This document shows, in pieces, positions 59,372-64,000 of a stretch of DNA of 64,000 nucleotides (its first letter is position 1; the number at the start of each line of letters is the position of its first letter). The DNA comes from Epilithonimonas arachidiradicis (lineage in GTDB: Bacteria; Bacteroidota; Bacteroidia; Flavobacteriales; Weeksellaceae): positions 62,001 to 126,000 of the forward strand of contig NZ_RAQH01000007.1 in NCBI RefSeq assembly GCF_003610695.1, given 5' to 3'. Made by a program: the position numbers and the translations under genes. The notes beneath the pieces are model-generated. The model made no database searches and was not told the origin of the DNA. It saw only the letters and a program-made list of their open reading frames with translations.

Positions 59372-61878
59372 GAAATTCTTCCAAAGCAGCCACTTTGGAA
59401 AGTAAATTTCCATTGCTGGCGATTGAAAATGATTGTATCATTTCAAAAGATGCCGATGTTACGGTTTGTTTCAAAGTTAGGCTGCCTGAATTGTTTACCG
59501 TTGCTTCCACTGAGTATGAAGCTATGCATTCCGCCTGGTTCAAAGCAATCAAAACACTCCCTGATTTTACCGTTGTCCATAAGCAAGACTGGTTCATCAA
59601 GGAAAATTACAATCCAGACTTATCAAGAGAAGGCCAGAGTTTTCTTTCAAAATCTTTTGAGAGACATTTCAATGAGCGGCCTTTTTTAAATCATTACTGC
59701 TACTTGTTCATTACAAAAACCAGTAAAGAGAGAATGCGGATGCAGAGCAATTTTTCATCTCTCTGCAAAGGCAAATTGATTCCGAAGGAAATCAAAGATA
59801 AAGAAGTTGTGAGTCGTTTTCTCGAAGCTGTCGATCAGCTGGAGCGGATTATGAATGACAGTGGATACATCCATCTGGAAAGAATGACTGAAGATGAAAT
59901 ATCCGGAACTTCTGAACAGTCGGGATTACTGGAACAATATCTCACCTTATCCCGTGACATCAATCCGTCATTGCAGGATATCAAGTTAGGGTCAGAGGAA
60001 ATGAGAATTGGCAATAACCGTATCAGTATGCATACTTTGTCGGATACGGAGGACTTGCCGGGTACTGTCTCATCGCACAGCCGTTATGAAAAGTTAAGCA
60101 CAGACCGAAGCGATTGCCTCTTGTCATTTGCGTCTCCTGTGGGGCTTTTGCTAAGCTGTAATCATCTTTACAATCAGTATCTGTTCATTGACAACAGTGA
60201 TGAGAACCTACGTCAGTTTGAAAAATCTGCAAGGAATATGCATTCACTGGCGAGATACAGCAGGGCAAATCAAATCAATAAAGAATGGATTGAGAAGTAT
60301 TTGAATGAAGCCCATTCTTTTGGCCTTCAATCTGTCCGTGCTCATTTCAATGTGATGTCTTGGTCTGATAATCCAGCTGAATTGAAGCAGTTAAAGAATG
60401 ATACCGGTAGTGCTTTAGCCTTAATGGAGTGCAAGCCCCGCCATAACACAACGGATACTGCTACTTTGTATTGGGCAGGAATCCCGGGCAATGCAGGAGA
60501 TTTTCCAAGTGAAGAAAGTTTCTACACATTCATCGAACCGGCATTGTGTTTTTTCACTGAAGAAACCAACTATCAGGATTCACCATCACCATTTGGGATT
60601 AAAATGGCGGATCGTCTGACGGGAAAACCTATTCATCTGGATATTTCAGACTTGCCGATGAAGCAGGGGATCATTACGAACAGAAATAAATTTATCCTTG
60701 GACCGTCAGGAAGCGGTAAATCGTTCTTCACCAACCACATGGTTAGACAGTATTATGAGCAGGGCGCTCATGTGCTATTGGTCGATACCGGAAATTCCTA
60801 TCAGGGATTGTGTGAACTGATTAAAGGAAAGACGAAAGGTGAGGATGGGGTTTATTTTACCTATACCGAAGACAATCCTATTGCTTTCAATCCATTCTAT
60901 ACCGATGACGGTGTCTTTGACATTGAAAAAAGGGAGAGTATCAAAACCTTGATTCTGACACTTTGGAAAAGAGATGACGAACCACCAACCCGTTCAGAGG
61001 AAGTAGCATTATCCAACGCCGTCAGCGGATACATTGAAAAAATAAAATCCAATGCCCAGCATCCTTCTTTCAATGGCTTTTATGATTATGTTAAAGAGGA
61101 TTATCAGAAAGTATTGGAACAAAAGAAAGTCAGAGAAAAGGACTTTGATATTGCCAACTTTCTTAATGTGCTGGAACCTTATTACAGAGGAGGAGAATAT
61201 GACTATCTGCTCAATTCAGAAAAGCAGCTGGACTTGTTATCCAAGCGTTTCATCGTTTTTGAAATCGATGCTATTAAAGATCATAAGATTCTGTTTCCCA
61301 TTGTGACCATCATCATTATGGAAGTCTTCATTAATAAGATGCGAAGGCTCAAAGGAATCAGAAAGCTGATCTTGATTGAAGAAGCTTGGAAAGCCATCGC
61401 CAAAGAGGGGATGGCAGAGTATATCAAATACCTGTTCAAGACAGTAAGAAAATTCTTCGGGGAAGCCATTGTGGTGACTCAGGAAGTCGATGACATCATC
61501 CAGTCACCCATTGTGAAGGAAAGTATTATCAACAATTCCGACTGTAAGATTCTTTTGGATCAGCGAAAATATATGAACAAGTTCGATGACATTCAGGCGA
61601 TGCTGGGATTGACTGACAAGGAGAAATCTCAGGTATTGTCGATTAATATGAACAACGATCCGAGAAGATTGTATAAAGAAGTCTGGATTGGTTTGGGCGG
61701 AACACACTCTGCAGTTTATGCCACCGAAGTTTCTACCGAAGAATATCTGGCTTACACCACTGAAGAAACAGAAAAGATGGAAGTGATGAATCTTGCATCA
61801 GAACTTGATGGCAATGTAGAACATGCCATCAAGCGGATTTCTCTAAAGAGAATCAAATCGAACACAAAAGACCATTAA
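59368..61878 (+). CDS. traG: TraG, VirB4-type conjugation ATPase
   Basis: An 836-residue ATPase with Walker A GPSGSGKS (residues 445-452) and Walker B LILIEEAWKAIAKEG. The C-terminal motif DDIQAMLGLTDKEK is usual for VirB4/TraG. It powers assembly of the secretion channel at the inner membrane. The N-terminal half is the CagE/TraE-like part. No transmembrane segment is obvious. Confidence 0.95.
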   Translation: MRNSSKAATLESKFPLLAIENDCIISKDADVTVCFKVRLPELFTVASTEYEAMHSAWFKAIKTLPDFTVVHKQDWFIKENYNPDLSREGQSFLSKSFERHFNERPFLNHYCYLFITKTSKERMRMQSNFSSLCKGKLIPKEIKDKEVVSRFLEAVDQLERIMNDSGYIHLERMTEDEISGTSEQSGLLEQYLTLSRDINPSLQDIKLGSEEMRIGNNRISMHTLSDTEDLPGTVSSHSRYEKLSTDRSDCLLSFASPVGLLLSCNHLYNQYLFIDNSDENLRQFEKSARNMHSLARYSRANQINKEWIEKYLNEAHSFGLQSVRAHFNVMSWSDNPAELKQLKNDTGSALALMECKPRHNTTDTATLYWAGIPGNAGDFPSEESFYTFIEPALCFFTEETNYQDSPSPFGIKMADRLTGKPIHLDISDLPMKQGIITNRNKFILGPSGSGKSFFTNHMVRQYYEQGAHVLLVDTGNSYQGLCELIKGKTKGEDGVYFTYTEDNPIAFNPFYTDDGVFDIEKRESIKTLILTLWKRDDEPPTRSEEVALSNAVSGYIEKIKSNAQHPSFNGFYDYVKEDYQKVLEQKKVREKDFDIANFLNVLEPYYRGGEYDYLLNSEKQLDLLSKRFIVFEIDAIKDHKILFPIVTIIIMEVFINKMRRLKGIRKLILIEEAWKAIAKEGMAEYIKYLFKTVRKFFGEAIVVTQEVDDIIQSPIVKESIINNSDCKILLDQRKYMNKFDDIQAMLGLTDKEKSQVLSINMNNDPRRLYKEVWIGLGGTHSAVYATEVSTEEYLAYTTEETEKMEVMNLASELDGNVEHAIKRISLKRIKSNTKDH

Positions 61879-61899
61879 ATCATTTAAAATCTTAAAACA

Positions 61900-62532
61900 A
61901 TGAAACAATTAATCATCAAAACAATGATGGTAGCATTCTTCGCTACCGTAACATTGGCAAAAGCACAATTCGTAGTGACCGATCCAGCCAACCTGGCATC
62001 AGGTATATTAAACTCTGCCAATGAAATTGTGCAGACCTCATCGACGGTATCTAATGTGATAAAGAACTTCAATGAAGTTAAGAAAGTTTATGAACAGGGA
62101 AAGGAATATTACGATAAGCTCAAGGCGGTCAACAATCTGGTAAAAGATGCCAGAAAGGTTCAGCAGACCGTTCTTTTGGTAGGCGATGTTTCTGAAATGT
62201 ATGTCAACAATTTCGGAAAGATGCTGAATGACCCCAACTTCAATGCTCAGGAATTAGCTTCTATTGCCAATGGTTATTCTGCACTTCTGACCGAGAGTAC
62301 AGAACTCTTGAAAGAACTGAAAGAAATCATCACCTCGAATGGTCTTTCTCTGAATGATAAAGAAAGAATGGATGTTGTTGACCGAGTGTATAAGGAGGTT
62401 AAAGCTTATCATAATCTGGTAAGATACTATACCAATAAAAATATTTCGGTAAGCTATCTAAGAGCTAAAAAGCAGAACAACACCCAAAGAGTGCTGAATC
62501 TTTACGGAACTTCTAATCAAAAATACTGGTAA
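61900..62532 (+). CDS. traI: TraI (DUF4141), exported protein
   Basis: A 210-residue protein with a signal peptide (MMVAFFATVTLAKAQ), then helices (NSANEIVQTSSTVSNVIKNF and others) with coiled-coil potential. The pattern is that of DUF4141. It is comparable to VirB5-like periplasmic components by place between VirB4-like and VirB6-like genes. Confidence 0.85.
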   Translation: MKQLIIKTMMVAFFATVTLAKAQFVVTDPANLASGILNSANEIVQTSSTVSNVIKNFNEVKKVYEQGKEYYDKLKAVNNLVKDARKVQQTVLLVGDVSEMYVNNFGKMLNDPNFNAQELASIANGYSALLTESTELLKELKEIITSNGLSLNDKERMDVVDRVYKEVKAYHNLVRYYTNKNISVSYLRAKKQNNTQRVLNLYGTSNQKYW

Positions 62533-62533
62533 G

Positions 62534-63526
62534 ATGGAACCGAACAACTTACACGAAGTCCTGCGTTCCGTCTACGAAGAAATGATGCCGATGTGTGCAG
62601 ATATGGCGACTGTAGCCAAAGGCGTTGCCGGTTTGGGAGCCCTGTTCTATGTGGCTTTAAAAGTCTGGCAGTCGCTGAGCCGCGCGGAACCGATAGATTT
62701 GTTCCCGATGCTCAGACCCTTTGCCATAGGGATCTGTATTATGTTCTTTACCACATTGGTCTTAGGAAGTCTGAATGGAGTGATGAGTCCTATTGTTCAG
62801 GGCAGTCATTCCATGCTCGAAAACCAAGTTCTTGATATGAATGATTTGCAGCAGAAAAAAGATCTTTTGGAACGAGAAGCCATGCTTAGAAATCCTGAGA
62901 TGGCGTATTTGATTTCAAACGAAGAATTTGACAAAAAGCTGGAAGAGCTCGGATGGTCGCCGTCGGATCTGGTAACGATGTCAGGAATGTATATTGAGAG
63001 AGAAATGTTTGCGATTAAGAAAGATATCAGAGATGGTTTCCGTGAATTTCTTGAAATCCTCTTTCAATCGGCTGCATTGGTTATCGATACCATCAGAACT
63101 TTCTTTCTGATTGTACTTTCCATTTTAGGACCGATTGCCTTTGCGATATCGGTATGGGACGGTTTTCAGACTACTTTGAGCCAATGGCTGACAAGATACA
63201 TCAGTGTTTATCTATGGCTTCCGGTTGCAGATATATTCAGCGCCATTCTTGCCAAGATACAAACTCTGATTTTAGAACGGGATATCGAGATGCTCGCTGA
63301 TCCGACTTTTATTCCTGATACTTCCAATACAGTTTACATCATCTATATGGTGATTGGCATCATCGGCTATTTTACGGTACCGACCGTGACAGGGTGGATC
63401 ATTCAGGCAGGTGGTGCGGGGAATTTCATGCGCAATGTGAACCAGACTGCTACTAAGTCGGGCAATGTCGCAGGAGCGGCATTAGGTTCAACAACAGGAA
63501 ATATTTCGGGAAGATTACTAAAATAA
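62534..63526 (+). CDS. traJ: TraJ, VirB6-like membrane protein
   Basis: A 330-residue protein with membrane helices at about 25-45, 55-75, 165-195, 205-235 and 270-290, and conserved FQSAALVIDTIRTFFLIVLSILGPIAFAIS and WLTRYISVYLWLPVADIF. It forms part of the inner-membrane channel. It starts 1 nt after the traI stop. Confidence 0.9.
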   Translation: MEPNNLHEVLRSVYEEMMPMCADMATVAKGVAGLGALFYVALKVWQSLSRAEPIDLFPMLRPFAIGICIMFFTTLVLGSLNGVMSPIVQGSHSMLENQVLDMNDLQQKKDLLEREAMLRNPEMAYLISNEEFDKKLEELGWSPSDLVTMSGMYIEREMFAIKKDIRDGFREFLEILFQSAALVIDTIRTFFLIVLSILGPIAFAISVWDGFQTTLSQWLTRYISVYLWLPVADIFSAILAKIQTLILERDIEMLADPTFIPDTSNTVYIIYMVIGIIGYFTVPTVTGWIIQAGGAGNFMRNVNQTATKSGNVAGAALGSTTGNISGRLLK

Positions 63527-63539
63527 AAAATACAGTTCT

Positions 63540-64000
63540 ATGGAATTTAAAACTTTAAGAAATATTGAGAGCAGCTTTAAACAGATCCGACTGTTTACGT
63601 TTGTTTTTGCTGTACTGTGTTTTGGGGTCGTTGGGGTCGTCGTATTCAAATCCTATCAGTTCGCTGAAGAACAGCGCCAGAAAATATATGTCTTGGATAA
63701 TGGCAAATCTTTAATGGTGGCGCTATCGCAGGATATGTCAATCAACAGACCCGTAGAAGCAAGAGAGCACGTCAGAAGATTTCACGAATTGTTTTTCACG
63801 ATAGCCCCTGATAAGAATGCGATTGAAAGCAATGTAAAGAGAGCCTTTAATCTCGCAGACCAATCTGCATTTAATTACTACAAGGATCTTCATGAGAAAG
63901 ACTATTACAACAGAATCATCTCCGGTAATATTCAGCAAAGGATTGAGATCGATAGTGTCGTTGCAAATTTCAACAGCTATCCCTATGGCGTGAAGACTTA
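63540..64000 (+). CDS. traK: TraK, VirB8-like protein (cut at the window edge)
   Basis: Only the first 153 residues are present. A short cytoplasmic start (EFKTLRNIESSFKQIR) is followed by one membrane helix (LFTFVFAVLCFGVVGVVVF) and a periplasmic part (RPVEAREHVRRFHELFFTIAPD). The pattern fits TraK, which links inner- and outer-membrane parts of the channel. Confidence 0.88.
   Translation, partial: MEFKTLRNIESSFKQIRLFTFVFAVLCFGVVGVVVFKSYQFAEEQRQKIYVLDNGKSLMVALSQDMSINRPVEAREHVRRFHELFFTIAPDKNAIESNVKRAFNLADQSAFNYYKDLHEKDYYNRIISGNIQQRIEIDSVVANFNSYPYGVKT

Larger units (their letters stand above)
21185..64000. mobile_element. CTnDOT-like integrative conjugative element (partial)
   Basis: An HTH gene, DUF3945 protein, topB, rteC, mobC-mobB-mobA, an oriT-like hairpin and traA to traK in Bacteroidetes order mark an ICE. 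The left limit is approximate: the first recognisable ICE gene starts at 21278, and no integrase, tRNA or attachment site was seen. The element runs off the right edge inside traK. Cargo fills 25.4-48.9 kb, plus 51934-52467 and 56682-58553. Confidence 0.75.

Noticed and set aside
1-64000. CRISPR arrays, rRNA and tRNA genes
   Set aside because: No regularly spaced repeats and no convincing rRNA or tRNA sequence were found by eye.

Overview
The window looks like chromosome of a Flavobacteriales bacterium of the Chryseobacterium/Elizabethkingia type. Pointers are low GC, type IX secretion sorting domains, SusC/SusD and TonB receptors, Bacteroidetes -7 boxes (TAnnTTTG), almost no Shine-Dalgarno sequences, and a Bacteroidetes-type conjugative element. 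The genus is an inference from gene content only.

Layout. (1) 1-5.8 kb: the tail of a T9SS-sorted protein, a recombinase remnant, then redox genes paired with HxlR and AraC regulators (NmrA-like reductase, two SDRs). (2) 5.9-11.0 kb: an SOS-type mutagenesis cassette, with a DnaE2-like polymerase and a DinB-family polymerase divergent from an XRE/S24 LexA-like repressor and sharing a palindromic operator with it. (3) 11.0-18.8 kb: a recombinase pseudogene, then a cobalamin riboswitch driving a BtuB-like receptor, a BtuG-like propeller lipoprotein, a PKD-type surface lipoprotein and a T9SS-sorted propeller protein. (4) 18.8-21.1 kb: a scar zone with a broken NarL/LuxR response regulator, a broken AraC gene joined to a coiled-coil membrane protein, and an NTF2-like gene.

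(5) From about 21.2 kb to the right edge: a CTnDOT-like integrative conjugative element (ICE), incomplete because neither integrase nor attachment site is seen. The backbone is an HTH gene, a DUF3945 protein, topB, rteC, mobC, mobB, mobA, an oriT-like hairpin, and traA, traB-like, traD-like, traE, F, G, I, J and K (cut). Cargo lies between topB and rteC: AraC plus aldo/keto reductase, a secreted RidA, two small genes with matching palindromic promoters, a defence island, and a SusC-SusD-S9 peptidase locus with several tiny exported proteins. The defence island holds a frameshifted Mrr-like endonuclease, a HEPN-like protein, a PLD protein, a PutAbiC-like protein, a nuclease-methyltransferase-TRD fusion and an XRE regulator. 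Two further cargo genes sit inside the transfer region: an NTPase between mobC and mobB, and a 623-residue outer-membrane protein between traD and traE.

The best candidates for undescribed biology are the SusCD/S9/DUF6520/MauE/TPR-AraC locus (37.3-48.9 kb), the two promoters sharing a TACGG-N4-CCGTA palindrome at the same 22-nt spacing (28.1-28.7 kb), the defence island (28.8-36.7 kb), a possible structured RNA near 36.8-37.0 kb, and the outer-membrane protein interrupting the tra operon.
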